Made by a program: the position numbers and the translations under genes
From: Lineus longissimus
Taxonomy: Eukaryota > Nemertea > Pilidiophora > Heteronemertea > Lineidae
Direction of reading: 5' to 3'
NCBI RefSeq assembly: GCF_910592395.1
Contig: NC_088318.1
Location: forward strand, 8,930,349 to 8,994,348
DNA length: 64,000 nucleotides
Shown here: positions 45,057 to 55,485 of the stretch, one piece after another
Layout: the number at the start of each line of letters is the position of its first letter
Numbering within the stretch: position 1 is the first letter of the stretch
The notes under the pieces: generated by a model
The model's database searches: none
Told to the model about the DNA's origin: nothing
What the model saw: the letters and a program-made list of their open reading frames with translations, nothing else

Positions 45057-46313
45057 ATGGAGCCGCCGAAATCACCTAAATCTCCGAGACAAAACTTGCC
45101 AGAATTTCGAACCAGCGCTACCGCATTCTTGAAACTCGAAACACCCATGTCGACTTTAACTATCATGAAGAAACTGACCGAGAGTTTACCACGATCCAGG
45201 ATATCACGTATTAACCAAGTTAACCCGAAACTCTTCCGGATTAACTTCGCAACTGAACAAGACGTGAACTCAGCATTAAAGAACTTCAGAGACATTACCA
45301 TACCGGGCGCTATCCTCGAGCCGCCAAAACGCTCTGAGAAAAACCACAACAAAAGATCGTCAATAATCGTGAAAACAGTAGACCCTGATATCAAAGAGGA
45401 GGAGTTCATCGCTCACCTAAAAGAGCACTCCGTACAAGCTTCAGCTGCCAGACGGATTTTATCGAACAAAACGGGGAAACCATCATCCCTTATCCGTCTC
45501 ACACTACTCGAACATGACGACGCACAGAAGTTTCTCGAACGGGGTTTCCTTGAACTCGGGGCCTTCACCTTCCCTGTTGAAGCGCCAAGAAAACGCCATC
45601 TCCCTCTGCGATGCTTCAACTGTCAGGATTACGATCATCACCAGTCAACATGCCAGAAACCCCCGCGATGCCACAAATGTGCCCAAGAACACTCGCCCGA
45701 CTCAACCTGCACCACCGAAATTCTATGCGCCAACTGCTCTGGTCCTCACGCTTCATCCAGCAACGAATGTCCCGTCTGGATCTCAAAACTCAGGGAGAAA
45801 AATGAACTTTTCCGCGCTAAATCCGTCCAGGAACGCACGTACGCACATGCCGCTCGGCCCACGATCCACTCCAACATCCCTCGTCTACCAAACGCCCAAG
45901 GCTCCAGCTCCGTTTCCTACGATACACTACATCTAGAAATCAAGAAAATCAATGAGAGACTAGACGAACATGACGAAGAGATTAAAGAAAATCGTGACAC
46001 CATCAAGCAGCTCCCGTCAATGGAATACATTGACAACCGCCTAGATAAAGCCATCGCCCACAGCAACACCCAGTTAGCAGACATGAAAAACTTCTTCCTA
46101 TCGTTGATATCTACCAAGCAGACCAACAGCAGTGACAAAACAAAGAAACGTCCGGCTTCATCGTCGCCAACCGGTACTCGCCCCAAGAAATCCTCCAGCA
46201 AAGCCCACAGTGCCAAGACCACCTCGCCGTCACTCAATCTGTCTACACCGTCCGCAAAACAACACTCCAGCTCCACCGAAATGATACAAGGGTCTCTTCG
46301 AGAAGCCAAGTAG
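45057..46313 (+). CDS. Jockey-clade LINE ORF1 (Gag-like, three CCHC knuckles)
   Basis: This 418-residue nucleic-acid-binding protein should form the RNP and accompany the RNA. It starts at ATG 45057 and is open to 46313. Three zinc knuckles follow one another at about residues 184-240: CFNCQDYDHHQSTC, CHKCAQEHSPDSTC and CANCSGPHASSSNEC, a hallmark of Jockey-group ORF1. The N-terminal half contains an RRM-like region with the block ILEPPKRSEKNHNKR. A predicted coiled coil covers about 295-345, and the tail is Ser/Thr/Lys-rich. ORF2 begins 91 bp downstream in another frame, probably translated by reinitiation. Confidence 0.88.
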   Translation: MEPPKSPKSPRQNLPEFRTSATAFLKLETPMSTLTIMKKLTESLPRSRISRINQVNPKLFRINFATEQDVNSALKNFRDITIPGAILEPPKRSEKNHNKRSSIIVKTVDPDIKEEEFIAHLKEHSVQASAARRILSNKTGKPSSLIRLTLLEHDDAQKFLERGFLELGAFTFPVEAPRKRHLPLRCFNCQDYDHHQSTCQKPPRCHKCAQEHSPDSTCTTEILCANCSGPHASSSNECPVWISKLREKNELFRAKSVQERTYAHAARPTIHSNIPRLPNAQGSSSVSYDTLHLEIKKINERLDEHDEEIKENRDTIKQLPSMEYIDNRLDKAIAHSNTQLADMKNFFLSLISTKQTNSSDKTKKRPASSSPTGTRPKKSSSKAHSAKTTSPSLNLSTPSAKQHSSSTEMIQGSLREAK

Positions 46314-46404
46314 GAAATCCTTCTGAATCAAGTCAAGTTAAAACGTATCACCTCGCAGCAACGCTCGCCCACTAAGGACCGTATATCTATCATTCTAAGC
46401 ATTT

Positions 46405-49161
46405 ATGAAGAACACTCGCAAAGGAATAAAAGTGCTTCACGCAAACTGTCAGTCGTTTACATCTGCCAAACCGGATATTGAACTGTTAATTCACGAGCAC
46501 AAACCGGATATCGTTAACCTACAAGAAACTCTCAGAGACAATAAATACCCCATAAAATTCAATGGATATAAAGCATACCACGTTCACCGCACGCCAGGCC
46601 AAACACGAGGCACATCGCTACTGGTAAAATCTGAACTTACGTCTGAAGAAATAACAGCTAAACCAGCTAATTATCCTAAAGAATGCATATCGGTTAATAT
46701 TCACGTCAACAGGAACAATCCGCTTCGGATTATCTCGCTCTACGCACCACAGGACTCACTCCCGCACGACTTTCTTCACACGGAGCTAACAAACTTTCCG
46801 AACTGTGTGCTACTTGGTGACTTAAATGCTCGCCATCCAAACTTCGGTGATGTGACAACAAATCAAAATGGGACAAAACTCAACAAACTCTATGTCAACA
46901 ATATCGTGTACAGTGCAAACCCTGGGATCCCAACGCGCTACTCGCAGAAAACGAACAATCCCGATCAGCCCTCAGTTATAGACTTTGTTATGGGAACGCA
47001 CCTAACTTTCCCACGCATAAAAGACTTCGAAGTTCTAAATCCCATCACGAGCGACCATAGACCAATCATAGCCACAATCGCTATGTCAGAATTTAAACCA
47101 AACAAGAACTGCACACCCAGGCCTCGCTTCGACAAGGCAGACTGGATATCATACCGGGACGAAATCTCGCAGAAAATAAACGATTTACCGAAAGTTACGA
47201 AGGACCGCAAATCAATTGACTCAGCCATACAATCAATCACCGAAATAATCCAAGCTGCAGGAAATAGAAACATACCACGTACCAAGCCTAACGACAGATG
47301 CCCCCTGCCGCCATGCATTGTAAAGCTAATAAAAGATAAACGCCGCAAAATGAGATCTTTCTACCGTGCCCCAACCCGCCAAAAAAAGACTCTTATCAAT
47401 AAACTGAACAATGATATTCGAAAAGATATAGCCACATATCGCCAGGACACGGCCGCCAATCTGTGGAACAACATTTCAAACAAGACGCCTGAAACATTCT
47501 GGCCCACTGTACGTAAATTCATGAAGACCGACCAATCGTCCGCCTCTCGCCCACTCTCACACAATGGCAAAACGTATACGTCCCCAGAAGAACAGACCTC
47601 CTGTTTCTATGAACTATACAAAGACATTCACAGTATCCCCAACGCTCGGCCCGGATCAGAAACTATAAACCAGAACGTCCAGGATTTCGTACACCTGCTC
47701 GACAACCAACGGAACAGTCGGATAACAGAATTCCAGACATCGGTCACGCCAGAGGATATACTAAAAACGATTAAGCGCACACGAAACACTGCACCTGGTG
47801 CAGACGGACTCTACTATTCGCACATAAAGAACCTGCCTCTCTCCGCTCTAAGATACATTGCCAACATCTACGAACTATGTCTTGACATCCAATACTTCCC
47901 GCACGCGTTCAAACAAGGCACAACTATACTACTTCCGAAACCCAACAAGGACCACAGGAACCCCAAAAACCACAGACCGATAACTCTACTACCAGTACTC
48001 GGCAAAACGTTCGAACGAATTGTAAACAACCGCCTCAGAGACCATCTAGAAATGTCTGGAACTCTAAACGAACATCAGTCCGGATATCGAAAAGGCCGCA
48101 GCACCGCAGATGCCATCAGCCGATTCTTACAACAAACAACGCACTGCTACAACCAAGGCCGGGTCGTCATGGCTGCTTTCTACGACGTCGAGAAAGCATT
48201 CGACAAGGTGTGGCACGACGGCCTTCTATTCAAATTAAGGAATAACGCTAACCTCTCTCTGGGAACAATACGACTGATACAAAGCTTTCTTACGGATCGC
48301 ACAACTCGGTACAAAATCGGCTCATCCCTGAGCGATCCCCTTCACCTCCCTGCTGGGACACCCCAGGGAAGTGTCCTTTCACCCACGCTTTTCCTGCTCT
48401 GGGTGAACGACATTCCATCGCCTCCTGCTCCACCGGACAAAAACGGCCAAGAACAATATGCTGACGACCTCTCGGCCTGGTCGGCACACCGATGTCAGCA
48501 CGCTGCCCAAACGCTTATCCAAAAACAGAACGATGACATTGCTACATGGAGCGACAAGTGGCGAACAACATATAATGCCGACAAAACCCAGTTCGTCGCG
48601 ATGTCGAAGAAAAAACTCTACTACCCCGCATTCATACATGTTAAGGGTCAACGAATTAACGCGTCATCATCCGCAAACAACCTTGGTGTCATCATTGACA
48701 ATAAACTAACTATGTCCAAACATTTCAAAAAAGTTTTTGATCGCGTCAGCAAGCGTGTGTCGTTACTAAAAGCAGTCGCCGGTACTTTCGATCACCCCCG
48801 TGCTCCGCCTAGTGTCACCATTAGCATCTACAAAACAATGATTCGTCCAATCATGGAGTATGCTCCCCTGGCGCTGATGCTCCTAAACGATAAACAATTT
48901 GAGAAGTTGGACTCACTACGAACTCGCGCCTACAAGATTGCATACGGCATTCCAAAATCGATGAACGGTAATCATATAAAGGACTCCATGCAATGTGAAT
49001 CACCAAAATCGCGCATAGAAACTCTAGCCAAAAAATACATTGACAGCGATAAGCGCGCCCCGAGTATTAGAACTCTCATTGACTCAACGAAGAACAAAAT
49101 GCCGCTCAGGATGTTACATCCTCTGTACTCCACCCCCATCGGTAGGACCTTACGTCTATGA
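46405..49161 (+). CDS. Jockey-clade LINE ORF2: endonuclease and reverse transcriptase
   Basis: The 918-residue length is close to the usual Jockey ORF2 size. The APE-type endonuclease nicks target DNA: NCQSF near residue 14, LQETLR (E41), GDLNARHPNFGD (about 138) and SDHRPI (about 215). The RT domain has PITLLPVLGKTFERIV, HQSGYRKGRSTADAI, FYDVEKAFDKVWHDGL (about 590), GTPQGSVLSPTLF (about 650) and YADD (about 683). All catalytic motifs look intact and no stop interrupts the frame, so this copy may be competent. ORF1 lies just upstream. There is no RNase H domain, as expected for the clade. Confidence 0.95.
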   Translation: MKNTRKGIKVLHANCQSFTSAKPDIELLIHEHKPDIVNLQETLRDNKYPIKFNGYKAYHVHRTPGQTRGTSLLVKSELTSEEITAKPANYPKECISVNIHVNRNNPLRIISLYAPQDSLPHDFLHTELTNFPNCVLLGDLNARHPNFGDVTTNQNGTKLNKLYVNNIVYSANPGIPTRYSQKTNNPDQPSVIDFVMGTHLTFPRIKDFEVLNPITSDHRPIIATIAMSEFKPNKNCTPRPRFDKADWISYRDEISQKINDLPKVTKDRKSIDSAIQSITEIIQAAGNRNIPRTKPNDRCPLPPCIVKLIKDKRRKMRSFYRAPTRQKKTLINKLNNDIRKDIATYRQDTAANLWNNISNKTPETFWPTVRKFMKTDQSSASRPLSHNGKTYTSPEEQTSCFYELYKDIHSIPNARPGSETINQNVQDFVHLLDNQRNSRITEFQTSVTPEDILKTIKRTRNTAPGADGLYYSHIKNLPLSALRYIANIYELCLDIQYFPHAFKQGTTILLPKPNKDHRNPKNHRPITLLPVLGKTFERIVNNRLRDHLEMSGTLNEHQSGYRKGRSTADAISRFLQQTTHCYNQGRVVMAAFYDVEKAFDKVWHDGLLFKLRNNANLSLGTIRLIQSFLTDRTTRYKIGSSLSDPLHLPAGTPQGSVLSPTLFLLWVNDIPSPPAPPDKNGQEQYADDLSAWSAHRCQHAAQTLIQKQNDDIATWSDKWRTTYNADKTQFVAMSKKKLYYPAFIHVKGQRINASSSANNLGVIIDNKLTMSKHFKKVFDRVSKRVSLLKAVAGTFDHPRAPPSVTISIYKTMIRPIMEYAPLALMLLNDKQFEKLDSLRTRAYKIAYGIPKSMNGNHIKDSMQCESPKSRIETLAKKYIDSDKRAPSIRTLIDSTKNKMPLRMLHPLYSTPIGRTLRL

Positions 49162-49809
49162 ACACTGAACTCTAAGCCAGGGCTACGACCCAGGCTCCCA
49201 CTAGTAGACTTTGATATTTCGAGCATCGTACCGTCACAACCTCAGCACCGCCGAGTACCATGCAACTATTCATGATATTGTAACTGTCTGATTTGTACAT
49301 TAGTGTATATAAGTTGATTACTCTCTTTTATGCTGTATTTAATGATATATTTGTGCTAATGATCAAGTATTCAAGGACAGTAGTCCTGTTAATCTGCCAA
49401 CATAGTCATGTACGCATATTGATCAAACACCTCGTGTAACAGTTGTATCGTGTCGACGCCTGAAGACAATGTAAATTGAAAAGGGTCTAGCAAGAAATAC
49501 TTTAACAACATCTGCGCCATCATTGATCTCAATACTTCGCACGTGTTTGGAGTGGAGTGTTGTTTAGTTTTTTAAAGATAGAGTATTATAAAAAGTCGAA
49601 GGTCGTGGAGTTACCGAGATTTCATCGTCTACTGGGGCCTGCTGGACCAACCCGAGTTAGATTTAGACAGCCGCCGATTTAGACTGCGACTACACAAGAG
49701 GAGAATGTAAGTAAACGTTTTACCACATTAAGTAATCGTAATGTCATCATCATTGCGTCATTGCCGGATTTATGACGTCGGACAGCATCCTGGCGATGCA
49801 TCACCTTAA

Positions 49810-49995
49810 AGGCCTGTGTACACCAGCAAAATATTAGCAAAATTTTTACAACATTTGCGGTTGCAACAAATGTTGCATGGTGTGTACAGAGCAAAACGCG
49901 TCTTACAACATGTTGTAAAATTGTTGTAAAAATGTTGCAAATTAAATGCAATGCAATTCTTTGTTGCATGTTGTAAAAATGTTGCAAACTCTTCA
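49810..49995. repeat. TTGCAACA/TTGTAAAA-rich inverted repeat cluster
   Basis: ACAACATTTG, TGTTGCATG, ACAACATGTTGTAAAA and TTGTAAAAATGTTGCAA alternate on both strands, making several overlapping palindromes. It may be a MITE remnant starting GGCCTGTGTACACC. Confidence 0.6.
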
Positions 49996-50117
49996 GCCAA
50001 TCAGAAATAGGATTTGGGTCATGTGATCTACCTGAGGTCATGTGACTTTAACAAGCGGCTGGTATGGCAACTCTCAAGTGAGTGTCTTACTTCCTAATGG
50101 GTGGTGAGGTATACGGT

Positions 50118-50236
50118 AATAAAGGTACAGGAAAAAAAGGTACGGAAATAAAGGTACAGGAAATAAAAGTACAGGAAATGTAAGTACTGGGAATAAAGGT
50201 ACCGGAAAAAAAGGTACTGGAAATAAAGGTACACAA
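50118..50236 (+). repeat. ~16-bp minisatellite (GGTACAGGAAATAAAA)
   Basis: Seven to eight variants of GGTAC(A/T)GGAAATAAAA in tandem. The reverse strand reads as a Phe/Pro/Val repeat, which is a by-product. Confidence 0.8.
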
Positions 50237-51594
50237 AATAGCATAAATAGGTAGAGGTACACAATTTTTTTAGAATTTTTTTAGAATCTTATGTTGGAGT
50301 TGATCACAAATAATAAGGGGGGGCCAAAAGCTTTGTTTTGATGGCTTTACGTACAATCAGTGTTCTCGCCAGGATTTCAATCAAACGGGGCGCATCTGGC
50401 CGGAGGCCAGCTCCTACATGCGTCGCAGGCGCATTTTTGGCGGGGTCCGGGAAACATTTTTGGCGGGGGGGTCCCGGACAAATTGTGAAACCTAGATGCT
50501 CTGAGGTGCGATTTCAGGCCTAATTCTGATGACATAAAACGACATTGCAGCGTTAGTATCGTAGGCAAAACATTTTGCTTCACGGCAATTTGCGGCGTCA
50601 CGTCGGTCGGCGGGAGGGACGCATGGCGGGGTATCCACGTAAATACTAGTATTCAAACCGTTACATGCGCAGGGCTGTTTACTTGTACGTTTCAACCGTA
50701 TTTTGTACGTTTTCCGATGTTTGTGCACCGCTGTACGACCGGGTACACTATATTATACAGAGAGATAAAAAGTTGTGTTTGTACGGGCACTCAACATAAA
50801 ATAACCACCTGAAGACAGTTTATACGATAAAAAAGTGAAGTTGTACGAATAAAAAATTCACTGGTTCCAAAAAAAGTTTTTGATCCCCCTTGGCCTTGCC
50901 CTCCCCGCTTGCTCCCCGGACCCCGACATCGTCAAAGCACATGGTATTTTGTAACCAGATAGCGGCGCCAAATATAGAGCGCAGTAGCCAACTGCGCATC
51001 CCGCAGCCCGCGGATGCGCAGTAACCAACTGCGCAAGCCCTGTGCTTCTTCATGATGATGACCGACGCTTCTCTATACATGTACAATGTTTACTTTATTA
51101 AACATTTGTAGAGGCCTTCTTCTCGTTTGTCACGTTGTACCCTATATATCAATTGAAAGAGACTGCTGATTTTACGCCGACAGCTATTATCATCCACCTG
51201 CGGCACACCTGCAAGCACTCTTTTGACATAATTAAAAACAATCGCCCCGCTCTGCGCTAGCCGATCGTAAAGGTGCGCTTTTGTCCACTCCCTTGACCTC
51301 GTTGCCAAGGCTACGGGTGATTGTTATTGGCCGACCGTCGTCTGCCGGAACACGTGGTTAGTAATGGTAGTAGGCCCCTCTGCTGTACCGGGTAATTGAG
51401 ATGGCTGGCAGTCGTGTTGCGGTGGGATAATGATCGTTGAGTGACGGCGGAATGTTTATATGCGATATTTACGGTAACCGGAAAAACGCCGACCGACCGA
51501 CCGACCGACTGACCGACTGACCTGCGAACCTACCGTCATATGCAGTATCCCTTTCGCTTTCTATAGCACATGTATCTGTGTAGTGCCCAGCGCA

Positions 51595-51668
51595 ATGGAC
51601 GTGATGGAGTCCGACGTGTCTGACAGCAGCATCTCCAGTCAATTATACCGGGAAAACGAGCCCACGCG
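51595..51668 (+). CDS. Candidate first exon inside the fold-back arm
   Basis: An ATG opens MDVMESDVSDSSISSQ and runs about 24 codons to a GCG|GTAAGG donor (phase 2). The inverted arm carries the same start on the other strand, reading MDTMESDVSDSS at about 51928-51890. The product is unknown. Preservation of the coding start in both arms is the only support. Confidence 0.25.
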
Positions 51669-52190
51669 GTAAGGAACTGATAACGATACTCTAAAGATTT
51701 AAAAGATATGCTTTGTCTACATGGTCGGTGGATATAAAAACATGATTTGGGCCTAATCTATGCACTGTAGTTTTTCTACTCGAGTGTCTCGACGGATGCA
51801 ATGCATGAACTGCAACGCGCAATATGCATTTGTTGTCATTTGAACAGCGCACGTGCGCTTGTTTACAATTTCATTTCACATGACCTGCTGCTGTCCGACA
51901 CGTCGGACTCCATCGTGTCCATTGCGCTGGGCACTACACATATACATGTGCTATAGAGAAGCGAAAGGGATACTGCATATGACGGTAGGTTGGTAGGTCA
52001 GTCGGTCGGTCGGTCGGTCGGTCGGTCGGTCGGTAGGTCGGTCGGCGTTTTTCCGGTTGCCGATATTTACGGCTGTGTTTGTGTAACTTTCGGCTTGGAT
52101 TATGCATGGCGGAGGTGAATTTAAAGAGGGCGGCTGCAAATTTAACAGGGCGGGCTAATTTTAGACGGGGCGCATTTTCACTGCTCAAAT

Positions 52191-52350
52191 TTGGCGCCCC
52201 GTTTAAATGGCCTGGGGAGAATTAACAAGCATAGGCAGACTGCAACAGCTATATATTGGCGATGTTCGAAGTTTAATGCAGGATGCAGAGGCAGGCTGAA
52301 ATCGTCCCTTGCTATCAACAGAGATAACTTGTTTGTTGTATCACAGCAGC
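52191..52350 (+). pseudogene. FLYWCH-type zinc finger fragment
   Basis: The frame reads GRINKHRQTATAIYWRCSKF then NAGCRGRLKSS, matching the Y-W-x-C ... C-x-G/A core of FLYWCH domains. The distal His residues are not evident. In animals FLYWCH domains are common in Mutator-like transposases and genes derived from them. Here it is at the right arm of the fold-back element and is truncated. Confidence 0.5.
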
Positions 52351-52415
52351 TTTTGGCCCCCCTTATTATTTGTGATCAACTCCATGTCTGCATCAATCGT
52401 GTTCTGATAACTGTT

Positions 52416-52800
52416 GATAATACCATCGCTAACCCGCAACCTCGCCATGTTTCAACGGGTGGGTGATAATACCATCGCTAACCCACAACCTCGCCATGTT
52501 TCAACGGGTGGGTGATAATACCATCGCTAACCCACAACCTCGCCATGCTTCAACGGGTGGGTGATAATACCATCGCCAACCTGCAACCTCACCATGCTTC
52601 AACGAGTGGGTGATAATACCATCGCTAACCTGCAACCTCACCATGCTTTAACGAGTGGGTGATAATGCCATCGCTTACCTGTAACCTCGCCATTCGTCAA
52701 CGGGTGGGTGATAATACCATCGCTAACCTGTAACCTCACCATGCTTCAATGGGTGGGTGATAATACCATCGCCAACCTGCAACCTCGCCATGCTTCAACG
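52416..52800 (+). repeat. 49-bp tandem repeat, ~8 copies
   Basis: GATAATACCATCGCTAACC-type units start at 52416, 52465, 52514 and so on. Copies differ at several sites. It ends 53 bp before the SGNH-like exon. Confidence 0.92.
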
Positions 52801-52853
52801 GCCTCAAAGTGAGTTGGGATGTATCAGTATACTTGGCCATGTTGTCTTTTCAG

Positions 52854-52977
52854 AAAATGAAACAAGTGATTTTTTTGATGGACTCGCGAGGCTATCAGGT
52901 CCGGGACTTGCTACGATCAAAAGAAATCCTGAACTATCAGACGCACTGTGTTGTCTTGCCCCAAGGAGGATACCGCG
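52854..52977 (+). CDS. SGNH-fold gene, exon with blocks I and II
   Basis: An acceptor TTGTCTTTTCAG precedes a frame reading KMKQVIFLMDSRGYQVRDLL, then LNYQTHCVVLPQGGYRG. DSRG has the placement of SGNH block I (Ser nucleophile), and PQGGY that of block II. A possible donor GCG|GTGACG at 52978 ends in phase 1, matching the exon at 55486. Upstream exons are not identified. The gene could be a host gene or a domesticated transposon ORF. Confidence 0.45.
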
Positions 52978-52992
52978 GTGACGTCACATCAC
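52958..52992 (-). repeat. Dispersed TGACGTCA motif, inverted copy
   Basis: The sequence CCAAGGAGGATACCGCGGTG followed by ACGTCA is the reverse complement of the motif at 55300-55333 and of 43599-43624. It covers the end of the SGNH-like exon. Confidence 0.7.
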
Positions 52993-53827
52993 GTGATCCC
53001 GACCCATATTACTGATCGCTAAGGCCAATCAGAATCAGACTACTGACAGCAGCAGCACTGAACACATCTCCACGTCTCACTGTCTGGTGCGCTCCTGTAT
53101 ACAAAAACACCAATAGACATGAAATATTGCAATACCTAGTATGGATTCTTCCTGTGTAAAATAATATTTACAGAGCAGATTAACTTCCACGAATAAAAAA
53201 GACGTTTGGCGTGGCCAAAGTGCGGAAATAATGTCTCCGCTAAAATACACTACGAAATACACTAGGCAATGCACTACGCAATATACAGTAGAGATGCAGT
53301 TGAGTTTGTTATTGTTTTGACTTAGAAGTCCGCCCATATCATAATATATTCATGTATTCATGAAGTATGAACTCATTTCTGTCCCATACATCTCTAAGAA
53401 CAGTCAATTTCTCCTTAAATCATCACCGAAACCGCGATACCCGCAGGAAGATTTCGTTCTAGTGTCCGAAAATGCATGATCTTACAGGGGCGCTAACTCG
53501 ACAAATAGAGGATCTATGCGAGTTTTAGGTCTTACAGGTCTCGAACTTGTAAAATCTGTAAACATGCCTCCAAATCCCATACTGATAATGAAGAGATTGC
53601 CCCATATCTAGGAGACTGTTTTAAACCATCGCTAATTTTGGAAGATCGGTGCCCGGCTATTTGGTTTAAAAAACCCTATTTTCCCCATCAAAACAGCACT
53701 TTTCATTATTCAAATGATAGCTTATTGTCTGAAGACTTATTTCATAGCAGAAAAGTACTAATAACTCTGATTTGATGCGAAAAATCTAACTTTTTTGATG
53801 ACTTGATTTTCCCTTGGCCGTGGATCG

Positions 53828-55262
53828 GAGACAAGACCACAATTGATTTTTTAAGCCTTTTAGCAGTTAAATTGTCAATGTTTGACCGCGACGCATCAAC
53901 AAACGCGTCAAGTAGTGAAACTGAAATTCGGATATGATATACGGGTTAGTCTTGCGAGTAACTGGTGCGATGGAAATTGGTGATTGACCACGGAAATTTT
54001 TTTATAATCGACAAATTAGACAGACTTTGATATTTCCACTGTTTTCAGCCAACTGGCAGAAAAAACTCAAAACACGCCCCCTATTACCCAATTAGCAAAA
54101 TTCGAAATTAATTTTTTCATCAAATAATTTCTTTATATCTGTAGACTTGCCACAGCAAATATTTTTTCAATACCTCTCCAAATATGTACTTGAGAGTAAA
54201 AAACATGCACTCGTCTAATTGATAGGCCTCGACCCTCCAACCTATGAATATTCATTAGTGGTCTTGTCTCAATGAAGGTACATTTCAGGGGTTAACATTT
54301 TGAGATTTTTTTCAAACTAATGTACATGACATCCCACAACTCTCCAACAAAGGAAAGTCATATCTGGACATTTTTGGAGAAATGAGAGACATTTCAAAGA
54401 GTGGTACAACTGTGCCAAAGCGACGAAAGAGGACAAAATCGACAAAAAGTCATGATTTTGCAGCCAACAGCACCAAATTCAAAGACCTGCCCTGGCCAGA
54501 ATAAGCAAGCTATGGAGCTGAAAATTTAGGATGTGATTTAGGAATATATTTGCTGCTTAGGGCACAACTTTCAGAATCAAGGCCTAAGTAGTTTCAAAGA
54601 AATTACAAAATGAATGGCAACACGACAAGACTTGTAAAAATGAAACCGAACTTAGACCGGGGTCAGGTTGACTCTTATTTGGGTCAAATTAAGTTTTTTT
54701 CTCATTATTTTAGCTTGTTTTGACCTTAAATCATCAGCAATACAATATTCTAAATGAATTAGAGTGATTTGAGCACATTCAAATTTTTCACTATATTGAC
54801 CCAAAATGTAGTGTAAATAGAGACAAGACCACAATTGATTTTTTAAGCCTTTTAGCAGTTAAATTGTCAATGTTTGACCGCGACGCATCAACAAACGCGT
54901 CAAGTAGTGAAACTGAAATTCGGATATGATATACGGGTTAGTCTTGCGAGTAACTGGTGCGATGGAAATTGGTGATTGACCACGGAAATTTTTTTATAAT
55001 CGACAAATTAGACAGACTTTGATATTTCCACTGTTTTCAGCCAACTGGCAGAAAAAACTCAAAACACGCCCCCTATTACCCAATTAGCAAAATTCGAAAT
55101 TAATTTTTTCATCAAATAATTTCTTTATATCTGTAGACTTGCCACAGCAAATATTTTTTCAATACCTCTCCAAATATGTACTTGAGAGTAAAAAACATGC
55201 ACTCGTCTAATTGATAGGCCTCGACCCTCCAACCTATGAATATTCATTAGTGGTCTTGTCTC
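53828..55262 (+). mobile_element. Composite of two identical 443-bp GAGACAAG repeats
   Basis: Direct repeats at 53828-54270 and 54820-55262 look identical and flank 549 bp of unique DNA. Each has inverted ends GAGACAAGACCAC. ATCG lies directly before the first and directly after the second (53824-53827, 55263-55266), but not at the inner ends. The unit therefore seems to have inserted as a whole. It lies in the intron of the SGNH-like gene. No ORF, PBS or TG...CA ends are present. Confidence 0.8.
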
Positions 55263-55485
55263 ATCGAGTTTGTTTACAATATGCAGCGCCATCTTGGAAA
55301 AGCCGTGACGTCATCGCGGTATCCTCCTTGGATAGGATTATAGCTCTTCACAGCAGAAAAACTAAATGCCCCGTAATTGGCAGTAATTGGCAGATTTTAA
55401 GCTAGAAATTGTCGTCTGGTCAAAAGTGGCAAAACGGCCTCGATCCTACCTGTCTCTGTAATGTACTGAATGCGCTACACTTAAG

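Larger units (their letters stand above)
44700..49500 (+). mobile_element. Jockey-clade non-LTR retrotransposon, apparently full length
   Basis: Both ORFs are open. The ends are approximate: the 5' UTR starts somewhere after 44600, and the 3' UTR ends near 49500 without an obvious poly(A). No target duplication could be identified. Confidence 0.75.
50295..52384. mobile_element. Large fold-back element with a FLYWCH-like fragment
   Basis: Outer ends are inverted: TGGAGTTGATCACAAATAAT (50295-) against its inverse ending at 52384. Inner pairs are also inverted: 50376-50420 with 52165-52215, and 51474-51640 with 51887-52075 (including the (GACC)n tract and CAGTATCCCTTTCGC). The arms are diverged and gapped. 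Long terminal inverted repeats are known in Mutator-like elements. No 9-bp target duplication was seen at the ends. Confidence 0.65.

Noticed and set aside
50074-50262. Phe/Pro/Val-repeat ORF
   Set aside because: It is the reverse translation of the 16-bp minisatellite.
53941-55405. Small ORFs in the GAGACAAG repeats (for example one starting MIGLDPPTYEYS)
   Set aside because: They occur identically in non-coding MITE ends and overlap the inverted termini.
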